NCBI GenBank assembly: GCA_017522345.1
Contig: JAFWZN010000052.1
Coordinates: 1 to 49,803, forward strand
Direction: 5' to 3'
Origin: Clostridia bacterium
GTDB lineage: Bacteria > Bacillota > Clostridia > Christensenellales > Aristaeellaceae
DNA: 49,803 nt
The notes under the pieces are model-generated. The model did not search any database. It saw only the letters and a program-made list of their open reading frames with translations, and was not told the origin of the DNA. Made by a program: the position numbers and the translations under genes. Shown here in pieces: positions 8,748 to 16,003 of the stretch (positions are counted from its first letter, which is position 1; every line of letters begins with the position of its first letter).

Positions 8748-8779
8748 ACATACCCTTGCAGGAAAAAGGAAGGGTATGT
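8748..8779. repeat. Inverted repeat upstream of the biotin enzyme operon
   Basis: Arms 8748-8757 and 8770-8779 are perfectly complementary over 10 bp with a 12-nt loop. No T-run follows, so it is a poor terminator for the preceding methyltransferase gene; it could be an operator or an RNA stem. Confidence 0.5.
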
Positions 8780-8798
8780 CGAAATTTAGAATTCGGAA

Positions 8799-8828
8799 GT
8801 AAATGGATTATAGCATAAAATCATTTAC
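8799..8828. promoter_or_regulatory. Operator-like inverted repeat before the biotin enzyme operon
   Basis: GTAAATGGATT (8799-8809) and AATCATTTAC (8819-8828) form a near-perfect inverted repeat with one bulged G. It ends three bases before the GGAGGG ribosome binding site (8831-8836) of the carboxyltransferase gene. A weak -10-like TATAGC lies in its centre. It could bind a repressor or fold in the mRNA over the ribosome binding site. Confidence 0.4.
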
Positions 8829-8842
8829 ATGGAGGGATAAAC

Positions 8843-10318
8843 ATGAGTGTGGTAAGAAATCTTCCCATCGTTCGCGAGCGCAAGCAAGCGATCCTCGAGG
8901 GAGACTCGGCGCTCATTGCCGAGCAGAAGAAGGCCGGTAAGCTGACCGCGCGCGAGCGCATCGGCGCACTGGTTGATCCTGCAAGCTTTGTAGAGCTTGA
9001 CGCCCTGAATGCCGAGGCCGGCGTAGTAACCGGTTACGGCACGGTAGAAGGAAACCCCGTATACGTATACGCGCAGGATTTTACCGTCGGCGGCGGCGCT
9101 GTGGGTGAAATGCACGCGAAGAAGGTTCTTAAGGTCATGTCCCTTGCGGAAAAGACCGGCGCGCCTGTTGTGGCCATGCTGGATTCCGCAGGCGCGAAGC
9201 TCTGTGAAGGCGTTCAGGCCCTCAATGCCTACGCCATGATCGCTGCCAAGGCCACTGCTCTTTCCGGCGTTGTTCCTCAGGTAGCGCTTGTTCTCGGCCC
9301 CTGCGGCGGCACCGCAAGCGTTCTTGCGGAGATCGCCGATATTACCGTTCAGAGCGAAAACGGCCAGCTGTTCGTAAACGGTCCTCTGGTTGTATCCGCC
9401 GTCACCGGTAAGAAGGTTGATATGAAAGAAATCGCAGGCGCAGAAGCCAGCATGAAGTCCGGCGCGGCGATGCTCACCGCTGAAAGCGATGTTGACGCCA
9501 TTTATTCCGCCCGCAAGCTCATCGCGATGCTGCCTTTAAACAATATGGATGAAGCGGTATACGCCGAAACCGACGACATGAACCGCGTAAATCCCGCTTT
9601 CAATCAGATTGAAAAGATTGAAGACGTTCGCGAGATCATTTCCAATATCGCGGACAACGGCGACGTAGTCGAACTGTATAAGGACTTCGCGCCTTCCATG
9701 GTAACCGCGCTTGCCAAGATCGGCGGCCGCACCGTTGCCATTGTAGCCAACCAGCCCGCGAAAGACGAAGGCCGCCTCACCGTTTACGGCTGCAAGAAGG
9801 CTGCCCGCTTCGTATCCTTTGCCGACGCTTTCTCCATCCCGGTTGTCACCTTCGTTGACTCTCAGGGCATGAAGATCAACGGAACGCCCCAGGGCGAGCT
9901 CGCCCGCGCCGGCGCTTCCCTTCTGTACGCTATGAGCGAAAATTCCGCGCCCCGCGTAGCCGTTATCGTAGGTTCCGCCATCGGCACCGCCTACACTGCG
10001 CTCGCCAGCCGCGCCGCTTCCGATATGGTTTATGCCTGGCCCGGAGCTGTGATCAGCGCCGTTACCGCGCCCATCGCCGCGCAGCTTCTGTTCGCCGACG
10101 AAATGGACGGAGCCGATGATCCTCTCGCTAAGCGCGCTGAGCTCGAGCAGAAGTACATGGACGACGTAGCCGACGGCGTAAACGCCGCCAAGCTGGGCCT
10201 TGTAGACGATGTAATCGAGCCCGCCGAAACCCGCCAGATGATCGCCAGTGCGCTTGAAATGCTCGCCGGCAAGAGAGAGGCGAAGATCGCCAAGAAGCAT
10301 GGCAATCTTCCGCTGTAA
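8843..10318 (+). CDS. Divergent acyl-CoA carboxylase-type carboxyltransferase subunit
   Basis: Member of the crotonase-fold carboxyltransferase family (MmdA, PccB, transcarboxylase 12S). These enzymes move CO2 between an acyl-CoA and biotin. 491 residues, close to MmdA. Conserved pieces include AGKLTARERIGALVDP, YAQDFTVGGGAVGEMHAKKV, SGVVPQVALVLGPCGG, FVNGPLVV and the closing AKKHGNLPL. The oxyanion-hole regions differ from classical members: SGGAR is SAGAK near residue 115, and the C-half RKAYGG segment reads GSAIGTAY near residue 380. It may therefore act on an unusual substrate or have lost part of the CoA chemistry; this is inference. First gene of a five-gene operon encoding a biotin-dependent Na+ pump. 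Confidence 0.85.
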   Translation: MSVVRNLPIVRERKQAILEGDSALIAEQKKAGKLTARERIGALVDPASFVELDALNAEAGVVTGYGTVEGNPVYVYAQDFTVGGGAVGEMHAKKVLKVMSLAEKTGAPVVAMLDSAGAKLCEGVQALNAYAMIAAKATALSGVVPQVALVLGPCGGTASVLAEIADITVQSENGQLFVNGPLVVSAVTGKKVDMKEIAGAEASMKSGAAMLTAESDVDAIYSARKLIAMLPLNNMDEAVYAETDDMNRVNPAFNQIEKIEDVREIISNIADNGDVVELYKDFAPSMVTALAKIGGRTVAIVANQPAKDEGRLTVYGCKKAARFVSFADAFSIPVVTFVDSQGMKINGTPQGELARAGASLLYAMSENSAPRVAVIVGSAIGTAYTALASRAASDMVYAWPGAVISAVTAPIAAQLLFADEMDGADDPLAKRAELEQKYMDDVADGVNAAKLGLVDDVIEPAETRQMIASALEMLAGKREAKIAKKHGNLPL

Positions 10319-10331
10319 GGAGGGTGCTTAA

Positions 10332-10706
10332 ATGAGTGAAATTTTAAGCAATCTCGGATACGGCGCTGTTGTTGCAATCATCGGTCTTGCGGTCGTATTT
10401 GTGGGCCTCATTCTGATCATTGCTTCCATTTACGCCATCAGCTGGGTTCTTAAGAAGTTGACCGGAGGAAAGAAAGAAAAAGCTCCGAAGGCCGAACCTG
10501 CGCCCGTGCCCGCTCCGGTTGCCGCGCCCGCAGTTGAGCCCGCTGACGAAGAAATCGAAGTTACCGATGACAATGAACTTATCGCCGTAATCGCCGCAGC
10601 CATCGCTGCCATGGACGGCGGAAGCAAGCCCTTTGTCATCCGTTCCGTTCGCCGTGTAGCCGGCTGGAAAAATGCCGCGCGCGCCGAGCAGGTCTATAAG
10701 TATTGA
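10332..10706 (+). CDS. OadG/MmdD-like subunit of a Na+-translocating decarboxylase
   Basis: Small assembly subunit that links the cytoplasmic carboxyltransferase to the membrane pump. 124 residues: one transmembrane helix (about 11-39), a Lys-rich cytoplasmic border, a Pro/Ala linker (about 55-75), and a C-terminal domain ending in VRRVAGWKNAARAEQVYKY, characteristic of the MmdD/OadG group. The ATG lies 13 bp after the carboxyltransferase stop, behind AAGGAGGGTG. The next gene follows 20 bp after its stop. Confidence 0.85.
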   Translation: MSEILSNLGYGAVVAIIGLAVVFVGLILIIASIYAISWVLKKLTGGKKEKAPKAEPAPVPAPVAAPAVEPADEEIEVTDDNELIAVIAAAIAAMDGGSKPFVIRSVRRVAGWKNAARAEQVYKY

Positions 10707-10726
10707 GATATTGGGAGGATACTAAA

Positions 10727-11155
10727 ATGCGTAAGTTTCAGATCACCGTAAACGGTCAGTCCTATCAGGTTGAAGTTGAAGAGATCGGCGCTGTAGCCGC
10801 TCCCGCCGCCTATGCTGCCGCTCCCGCTCCCGTAGCCGCTGCTCCCGTAGCTGCTGCTCCCGCCGCTGCTCCTGCCGCTCCCGCTGCCGCGCCCAAGGCT
10901 GCTGCGCCCGCCGCCAAGCCCGCTGCGGCCGCTCCCGCCGGCGCCGAAGCTGTCAAGGCTCCCATGCCCGGCAACATCAATGCCGTTAAGGTATCCGCCG
11001 GCCAGTCTGTCAAGAAGGGCGACGTTCTCGTAATTCTCGAAGCCATGAAGATGGAAAACGAAATCATGGCTCCCCGTGACGGCGTTGTTGCTTCCGTAAA
11101 CGTCCAGAAGGGCGCTACCGTTAACTCCGGCGACGTGCTTGTTTCTCTGAACTAA
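10727..11155 (+). CDS. Biotin carboxyl carrier subunit (gamma/1.3S type)
   Basis: Carries the covalently bound biotin that shuttles CO2 between active sites. 142 residues: an N-terminal [17 protein letters not shown] strand pair, a long Ala/Pro hinge (about residues 24-78), and a biotinyl domain (about 80-142) with the EAMKMEN attachment motif, Lys near residue 108. Start at ATG 10727 (GGGAGGA at 10713-10719, spacing 7); an in-frame ATG at 10703 overlaps the previous gene and lacks a ribosome binding site. As the only biotin carrier in the operon, it must serve both carboxyltransferases and the beta subunit if all work together. Confidence 0.93.
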   Translation: MRKFQITVNGQSYQVEVEEIGAVAAPAAYAAAPAPVAAAPVAAAPAAAPAAPAAAPKAAAPAAKPAAAAPAGAEAVKAPMPGNINAVKVSAGQSVKKGDVLVILEAMKMENEIMAPRDGVVASVNVQKGATVNSGDVLVSLN

Positions 11156-11196
11156 AGTTTGGAAAACAAAAGCATTGTAGAAATGGAGTAACGAAA

Positions 11197-12633
11197 ATGA
11201 ATAAGAAAAAGTTCCGCGCGAGATGCCTTATCTGCGCTGTGATCATGGTTTTTGTCGCCGTGTTCTGCGCAGTTGCAGAAACCGCATCGCCTGCTGAAAC
11301 TGCCCCCGCGGCAGATGTGCAGGAAGCCGCCGTCGTTACTGCCGAGACCGCATCCGCTGAGGAAGGCGATCCTGAAATCAATGTTATCGACGGTATCGTA
11401 TCGATTGCCAAGTCAACCGGCTTTGCGACGGGTGAGTGGCGTGAATATGCCATGATCGTTGTTGCATGCGGACTTCTGTATCTGGCAATCGTAAAACAGT
11501 TTGAGCCGCTCCTTCTTCTGCCCATCGCGTTTGGTATGCTTCTTGCAAACCTGCCCATGGGCGGCGTTATGGATCACGCGACCTATACTTTCTACAATAC
11601 TATGGAAGAAGCGGTTGCAGCAGCCAAAGCGCTGGGTAAGGACGCGTATGATGTAACCCTTCGCTACAATGAAGCCACCGGCATGATGCAGCACGCGCTG
11701 CAGACTGCCAACGGCGGTCTTCTCTACTACCTGTATCAGGGCGTTAAGCTCGGCATCTATCCGCCGATCATCTTCATGGGCGTTGGCGCGATGACCGATT
11801 TCGGCCCCCTTCTGGCAAACCCCAAGTCCCTGCTTCTGGGCGCTGCCGCTCAGCTGGGCGTATTCCTCGCTTTCTTTGCCGCGAAGCTTCTTGGTTTTTC
11901 TGCCAATGAAGCGGCTTCCATCGGCATCATCGGCGGCGCGGACGGCCCCACTGCCATCTTTGTAACCACGAAGCTTGCTCCGCATCTTCTTGGCCCGATT
12001 GCCGTTGCGGCTTATTCCTATATGGCGTTGGTTCCCGTCATTCAGCCCCCGATCATGAAGGCTCTGACCACCAAGAAGGAACGCCAGATCAGAATGGGTC
12101 AGCTCCGTCCCGTATCGAAGACTGAGCTCGTCGTATTCCCGATCATGGTTACCATCGTTGTTTCTCTCCTTCTTCCGTCCGCCGCGCCCCTCGTCGGCAT
12201 GCTGATGCTGGGTAACCTGATGCGCGTTTCCGGCGTTGTTGAAAGACTCAACAAGACCGCTCAGAATGAACTTTGCAACATCGTCACCATCTTCCTGGGT
12301 CTCACCGTAGGCGCGACCACCAAGGGCTCCACCTTCTTAACGCTTGACACCATCAAGATCGTTATCCTCGGCGTTGTTGCGTTCGGCTGCGGAACTGCCG
12401 GCGGCGTGCTGCTTGCCAAGCTTATGAACAAGCTTTCCGGCGGAAATTCCATCAACCCCCTGATCGGTTCTGCAGGCGTATCCGCCGTTCCCATGGCGGC
12501 GCGCGTTTCCCAGAAGGTCGGTCAGGAAGAAGATCCCGGCAACTTCCTTCTCATGCACGCCATGGGTCCGAACGTTGCAGGCGTTATCGGCTCTGCCGTA
12601 GCCGCGGGCGTATTTATCGCTCTGTTCGGCTGA
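11197..12633 (+). CDS. oadB: Na+-translocating decarboxylase beta subunit (OadB/GcdB/MmdB)
   Basis: Integral membrane pump that decarboxylates carboxybiotin and exports Na+. The essential motif [10 protein letters not shown] is present around residue 246, followed by [24 protein letters not shown] and the closing [14 protein letters not shown]. 478 residues, about 100 longer than the ~375-residue glutaconyl/methylmalonyl types. The extra length is an N-terminal signal-like helix (about 8-28) with an Ala/Glu-rich stretch to ~60, and a polar insertion at about 125-165 between early transmembrane segments. Both additions likely face the outside. The gene starts 41 bp after the biotin carrier, with TGGAGTAACGAA upstream. 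Named by family; substrate is set by the partner carboxyltransferase. Confidence 0.9.
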   Translation: MNKKKFRARCLICAVIMVFVAVFCAVAETASPAETAPAADVQEAAVVTAETASAEEGDPEINVIDGIVSIAKSTGFATGEWREYAMIVVACGLLYLAIVKQFEPLLLLPIAFGMLLANLPMGGVMDHATYTFYNTMEEAVAAAKALGKDAYDVTLRYNEATGMMQHALQTANGGLLYYLYQGVKLGIYPPIIFMGVGAMTDFGPLLANPKSLLLGAAAQLGVFLAFFAAKLLGFSANEAASIGIIGGADGPTAIFVTTKLAPHLLGPIAVAAYSYMALVPVIQPPIMKALTTKKERQIRMGQLRPVSKTELVVFPIMVTIVVSLLLPSAAPLVGMLMLGNLMRVSGVVERLNKTAQNELCNIVTIFLGLTVGATTKGSTFLTLDTIKIVILGVVAFGCGTAGGVLLAKLMNKLSGGNSINPLIGSAGVSAVPMAARVSQKVGQEEDPGNFLLMHAMGPNVAGVIGSAVAAGVFIALFG

Positions 12634-12665
12634 TCGTGAATTGAGATAATTTGGAGGAAAATATT

Positions 12666-14069
12666 ATGGGTAAGGTTATGATTACCGATACCATCCTTCG
12701 CGACGCGCATCAGTCCCAGGCCGCAACCCGTATGCGCACCGAGGACATGCTTCCCGCTTGCGAAGTATTGGATAATGCCGGTTTCTACTCTCTGGAATGC
12801 TGGGGCGGCGCGACCTTTGACAGCTGCCTTCGCTTCTTAAATGAAGATCCCTGGGTTCGCTTAAGAAAGCTCCGCGAAGCAATGCCCAAAACCAAGCTTC
12901 AGATGCTTTTCCGCGGCCAGAACATCTTAGGCTACAAGCACTATGCTGACGACGTTGTAGACGAGTTCGTTCGCCTTTCTATCAAAAACGGCATCAACGT
13001 AATCCGTATCTTCGACGCTCTGAACGATCCCAGAAACCTAAAGCAGGCCATCGACGCCACCAACAAATATGGCGGAATCTGCGAAGTTGCGCTTTCCTAC
13101 ACCGAGTCTCCCGTTCATACCGAAGACTACTTTGTAGAGCTCGCAATGCAGTTTGAAAAGATGGGCGCTCAGAACATCTGCATCAAGGACATGGCGAACC
13201 TCCTTCTCCCGTACAAAGCCTACAGCCTCGTTAAGAAGCTCAAGCAGGGTCTTAAGAAGGATACGCTCGTTCACCTGCACACCCACAACACCACCGGCAC
13301 CGGCGACATGGTCAACTTAAAGGCCATTGAAGCGGGCGTTGACATCGTCGACACTGCGCTGTCCCCGCTCGGAAACGGCACCGCGCAGCCCGCGACCGAA
13401 TCCCTGATTGCGACTCTGCAGGGTACCGAGTACGACACCGGCATCGACCTTGCCGAGCTCACCAAGGCGACCGAGCACTTCAGAAAGGTTGCTACCAAGC
13501 TCAAGGAAGCCGGCACGCTCGACACCAAGGTTCTGAATGTTGACGTAAATACGCTCAAGTATCAGGTTCCCGGCGGAATGCTCTCTAACCTCATCAACCA
13601 GCTCAAGCAGGCCGGCCAGTCCGACAAGCTGTACGAGGTTCTGGCCGAGGTGCCGCGCGTCCGCAAGGACTTCGGTTATCCGCCGCTCGTAACGCCCACC
13701 AGCCAGATCGTCGGCACTCAGGCCGTTATGAACGTCATCTGCGGCGAGCGCTACAAGATGAACCCCAAGGAGTCCCAGGGCCTCATGCGCGGCGAATACG
13801 GCCGTCTGCCCGCTCCCGTAAACGAGGAAGTCCGCAAGAAGGTCATCGGCTCCCAGAAGCTCATCACCTGCCGTCCCGCGGATGAAATCAAGCCCGAGCT
13901 CGAGAAGTATAAGAAGGAATGCGCCCGCTGGTACACGCAGGACGAAGACGTTCTTTCCTACGCGCTCTTCCCGCAGGTCGCGCCCAAGTTCTTTGAGTAT
14001 CGTCAGGCCGAGCAGCTCAAGCTCGACAACAGCGTTCTCGACAAGAAGAATAACGCAATGCCCGTCTAA
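12666..14069 (+). CDS. oadA: Oxaloacetate decarboxylase alpha / transcarboxylase 5S-type carboxyltransferase
   Basis: Transfers CO2 from oxaloacetate to biotin, giving pyruvate. A DRE-TIM barrel carboxyltransferase with ILRDAHQS (metal Asp) at the start, MLFRGQN, CIKDMANLL (the Lys that is carbamylated and binds metal), the metal His pair in HLHTHNTTG, and SPLGNGTAQPATE with the catalytic Thr. The second half is the PYC/OADA conserved domain. About 467 residues with no C-terminal biotinyl domain, so it relies on the separate carrier gene. ATG 12666 is chosen because GGAGGA (12653-12658) is 7 bp upstream. Last gene of the operon; a terminator follows. Its likely source of oxaloacetate is the citrate lyase encoded 8 kb upstream. 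Confidence 0.92.
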   Translation: MGKVMITDTILRDAHQSQAATRMRTEDMLPACEVLDNAGFYSLECWGGATFDSCLRFLNEDPWVRLRKLREAMPKTKLQMLFRGQNILGYKHYADDVVDEFVRLSIKNGINVIRIFDALNDPRNLKQAIDATNKYGGICEVALSYTESPVHTEDYFVELAMQFEKMGAQNICIKDMANLLLPYKAYSLVKKLKQGLKKDTLVHLHTHNTTGTGDMVNLKAIEAGVDIVDTALSPLGNGTAQPATESLIATLQGTEYDTGIDLAELTKATEHFRKVATKLKEAGTLDTKVLNVDVNTLKYQVPGGMLSNLINQLKQAGQSDKLYEVLAEVPRVRKDFGYPPLVTPTSQIVGTQAVMNVICGERYKMNPKESQGLMRGEYGRLPAPVNEEVRKKVIGSQKLITCRPADEIKPELEKYKKECARWYTQDEDVLSYALFPQVAPKFFEYRQAEQLKLDNSVLDKKNNAMPV

Positions 14070-14076
14070 GGGAATC

Positions 14077-14108
14077 AAAAAACTGTCGCAGAAATGCGGC
14101 AGTTTTTT
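14077..14108 (+). terminator. Rho-independent terminator of the decarboxylase operon
   Basis: A 14-bp stem (14077-14090 with 14095-14108, one mismatch) around a GAAA loop, A-rich on the left arm and T-rich on the right. Confidence 0.9.
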
Positions 14109-14124
14109 ATCCTGAAAAGATGAT

Positions 14125-14155
14125 AAAAGGCTCTCCTGTAAAAAGAGAGCCTTTT
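14125..14155 (-). terminator. Rho-independent terminator for the minus-strand fusion gene
   Basis: Perfect 11-bp arms AAAAGGCTCTC (14125-14135) and GAGAGCCTTTT (14145-14155). It lies just beyond the stop at 14159 of the minus-strand gene and reads into T-rich sequence on that strand. It could also back up the plus-strand terminator. Confidence 0.85.
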
Positions 14156-14158
14156 GAA

Positions 14159-15079
14159 TTACAGTTCAAATGTATTTAAATGAGAATAGTCCCTGTCCTG
14201 CAAGGCGTCTGTACCGACTCTGCCGACAAGAAGATACATGCCTGAAACAGGATCGTAATAGTATTCGGGAAGAAGATGGAAGCCTTCAATTTCGCCGGTA
14301 TTTCTCACGTGCATTCTGGGGCCGGTGCAGTAATGCTCTTTTTCTCCGAAGAGAATATGAGTTTCATCCTTGAATGAAACGGGGATGTTGTCGGCAATTC
14401 TGGTTTTTACATATTCCTCGATGAGTGGAATTGCAACTCTCGGTTTTTCCTCAAATTGGAGAATGAAACCGTGTTTGACGTCTCCATGACGATATTCGTC
14501 GCGATATTCATCCCAGAACATGCGCTCGCAAAGGTCTTCTGCCGTATGCGCCATCTTTCGGTAGCGAATGGATTTGAACACGGTTTCGGCAATTTCGCTG
14601 GGCTCGGGGCCGAAAATGCTCGGTCGGGTTACGATGATCTCTTCGCCTACGCCGATTAAAAGCTCCGCATTGCGTCCAAGATAGGGGCGAATCAGGTCGA
14701 AATGTTCGACAACGACGCGCCTGCCTTTATTCAGCTGCATATTGATGGCGGCGGCCAGTTCGCCGATTTGGGTAAACGCCATTTCAAAGCGGATATCCAC
14801 ATGATAAGTGTGGGGGGCGTAGAAAATGGAATCTACAGGGTCGAGCAGGGGAAGAGGGCGGACGTTTACGCCGTTATCGTCGTTCGTCATTTCAAGGCCG
14901 GGGAACATGCCTTTAACGAGCATGCTTTTCCCGCTTCCGGCTTCTCCAACGATTCCGATCAATTTGTCGAAGGGATCCAAGTGTCTTTGCGCAATAAGGC
15001 TGCCCATCTGCGCCATGCGGACGACGCCGCGCGGCGCGAAATAGGCAGCATACATCAAACGATCTCGCGTGCTTTTCAT
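14159..15079 (-). CDS. P-loop NTPase fused to an AlaRS second-additional-domain-like region
   Basis: 306 residues. The N-terminal half has a clear Walker A motif GEAGSGKS (residues 45-52), preceded by LIGIV and followed by a conserved-looking TNDDNGVNVRPLPLL (65-79) and VVVEHFD (122-128), like a small kinase. The C-terminal ~110 residues resemble the tRNA_SAD domain of alanyl-tRNA synthetase: HTAEDL (178-183) stands where AlaRS has HTATHL, and CTGPRMHVRNTGEIEGFHLL (251-270) matches the CGGTHVxNTGEIGxFKI pattern. The metal site is changed: the second His of HxxxH is Asp, and Cys and His are five residues apart instead of three. I recall similar Clostridia proteins annotated by this second additional domain; function unknown. 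ATG 15079 is chosen because GAAAGG lies upstream; ATG 15097 is almost at the predicted transcription start. Confidence 0.75.
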   Translation of the reverse strand: MKSTRDRLMYAAYFAPRGVVRMAQMGSLIAQRHLDPFDKLIGIVGEAGSGKSMLVKGMFPGLEMTNDDNGVNVRPLPLLDPVDSIFYAPHTYHVDIRFEMAFTQIGELAAAINMQLNKGRRVVVEHFDLIRPYLGRNAELLIGVGEEIIVTRPSIFGPEPSEIAETVFKSIRYRKMAHTAEDLCERMFWDEYRDEYRHGDVKHGFILQFEEKPRVAIPLIEEYVKTRIADNIPVSFKDETHILFGEKEHYCTGPRMHVRNTGEIEGFHLLPEYYYDPVSGMYLLVGRVGTDALQDRDYSHLNTFEL

Positions 15080-15111
15080 AGTTTCAGCGCCTTTCATATA
15101 CGGATAATCTA

Positions 15112-15140
15112 ATTATAGGAGGCGCGTGCGTTTTCGTCAA
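15112..15140 (-). promoter_or_regulatory. Strong predicted sigmaA promoter
   Basis: On the minus strand, TTGACG (15135-15140) and TATAAT (15112-15117) with a 17-bp spacer. Transcription would begin near 15105 and serve the P-loop/SAD gene, separating it from the SSB-like gene upstream. Confidence 0.8.
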
Positions 15141-15152
15141 GAAAATCAGTAA

Positions 15153-15824
15153 TTATTTGTCGTCTAAAAGCGTTTCTTCCGCCTGAAAGGTTTCAAATAC
15201 AGGTTCCTGCGGATGCTTGTCCTCCGCATCAAGCGTGAACGCTGAGACTTCGAAGGCGTTTCTGACGATATATTCGCCGTTTTCTGTGAGCTTCTGGTAT
15301 TCTCTGGATTGGAGGCGTCCGCTGAGTCTGATTCTGTCGCCGACTTCAAATCGGGACGCATACTGCGCGTTTCTGCCCCATGCGATGCAGGGGATATAGT
15401 CCGACTTTCCAAAGGCGCGGTTGACTGCGAGCATCATATCGCAGATTTCCCGTCCAAAGGGCGTTGAGCGGTAAATGGGCGGCTTACAAAGCGCGCCTGA
15501 GAGCTCTACGCGGTTTAATGTTTCGTTGTCGCTGGTAACGGATACGTTTTGAACGAACATCGTTACCATCAGACGGCCTGTACCGTCAATAACCTTGTTA
15601 TAGGATCGAACCTGACCCGAAACCAATAAAAGCGCGTCCAGCGGCAAATGCGTATCCGCGATCAGTTTTCCGGGCAGCGTAATCGGAAGCCTGTCCACCG
15701 TACCCGAAAGGCGTTTTACAAGCAGCGTGCCCGTGTAAAACGCTTCGTTCATAACCTCGTGTGAAAGAACGGGCGCGCTTTCCAGTTTTCCGCAGGCAGT
15801 CATGTGGTTATTGGGATTTTCCAT
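15153..15824 (-). CDS. Single-stranded DNA-binding protein-like, two OB folds
   Basis: 223 residues, apparently two tandem OB-fold units (about 1-105 and 106-200). The second is closest to bacterial SSB/PriB proteins: NRVELSGALCKPP, RSTPFGREICDMMLAVNR, DYIPCIAWGRNAQYA and GDRIRLSGRLQSREYQK. The first has a matching but more divergent pattern (MTACGKLESAP, GQVRSYNK). It lacks the usual SSB acidic DDDIPF tail; the end is EETLLDDK. Similar tandem-OB proteins occur in Clostridia beside the main ssb. Start ATG 15824 behind GAGGTGAT. Transcribed away from the ECF operon. Confidence 0.75.
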   Translation of the reverse strand: MENPNNHMTACGKLESAPVLSHEVMNEAFYTGTLLVKRLSGTVDRLPITLPGKLIADTHLPLDALLLVSGQVRSYNKVIDGTGRLMVTMFVQNVSVTSDNETLNRVELSGALCKPPIYRSTPFGREICDMMLAVNRAFGKSDYIPCIAWGRNAQYASRFEVGDRIRLSGRLQSREYQKLTENGEYIVRNAFEVSAFTLDAEDKHPQEPVFETFQAEETLLDDK

Positions 15825-15948
15825 CGTATCACCTCGTACATTTTTGATATGGTACGGGAAAATGATATGTTTTTACCGGGGCGATTATGCATATTTTTTC
15901 GACATAACGAACTTTTTTTTTGCGTGCAATATAAAGCAAATATTTGTT

Positions 15949-15957
15949 TGCTATAAT
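15949..15957 (+). promoter_or_regulatory. Extended -10 promoter of the ECF operon
   Basis: TGCTATAAT is a perfect extended -10. The -35 region 17 bp upstream is poor, as often seen with extended -10 promoters. Transcription would start near 15964, so upstream in-frame starts of ecfA1 before this point cannot be used. Confidence 0.6.
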
Positions 15958-16003
15958 TACTGTGACGTGGTGTGCAAATATCTCCGTGATGGGGTTTGAG
16001 GAT

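Noticed and set aside
10810..11067. Long open frame opposite the biotin carrier gene, rich in Ala and Gly
   Set aside because: It is the complement of the Ala/Pro hinge codons, has no ribosome binding site, and the plus-strand biotin carrier is certain.
13317..14078. 253-residue open frame on the minus strand opposite oadA
   Set aside because: It overlaps a fully conserved gene, has no recognisable motif and arises from the strong codon bias of oadA.
15825..16003. Riboswitch upstream of the ECF operon
   Set aside because: The leader after the extended -10 box is only about 40 nt and AT-rich, too short for a known vitamin riboswitch; I saw no conserved core.
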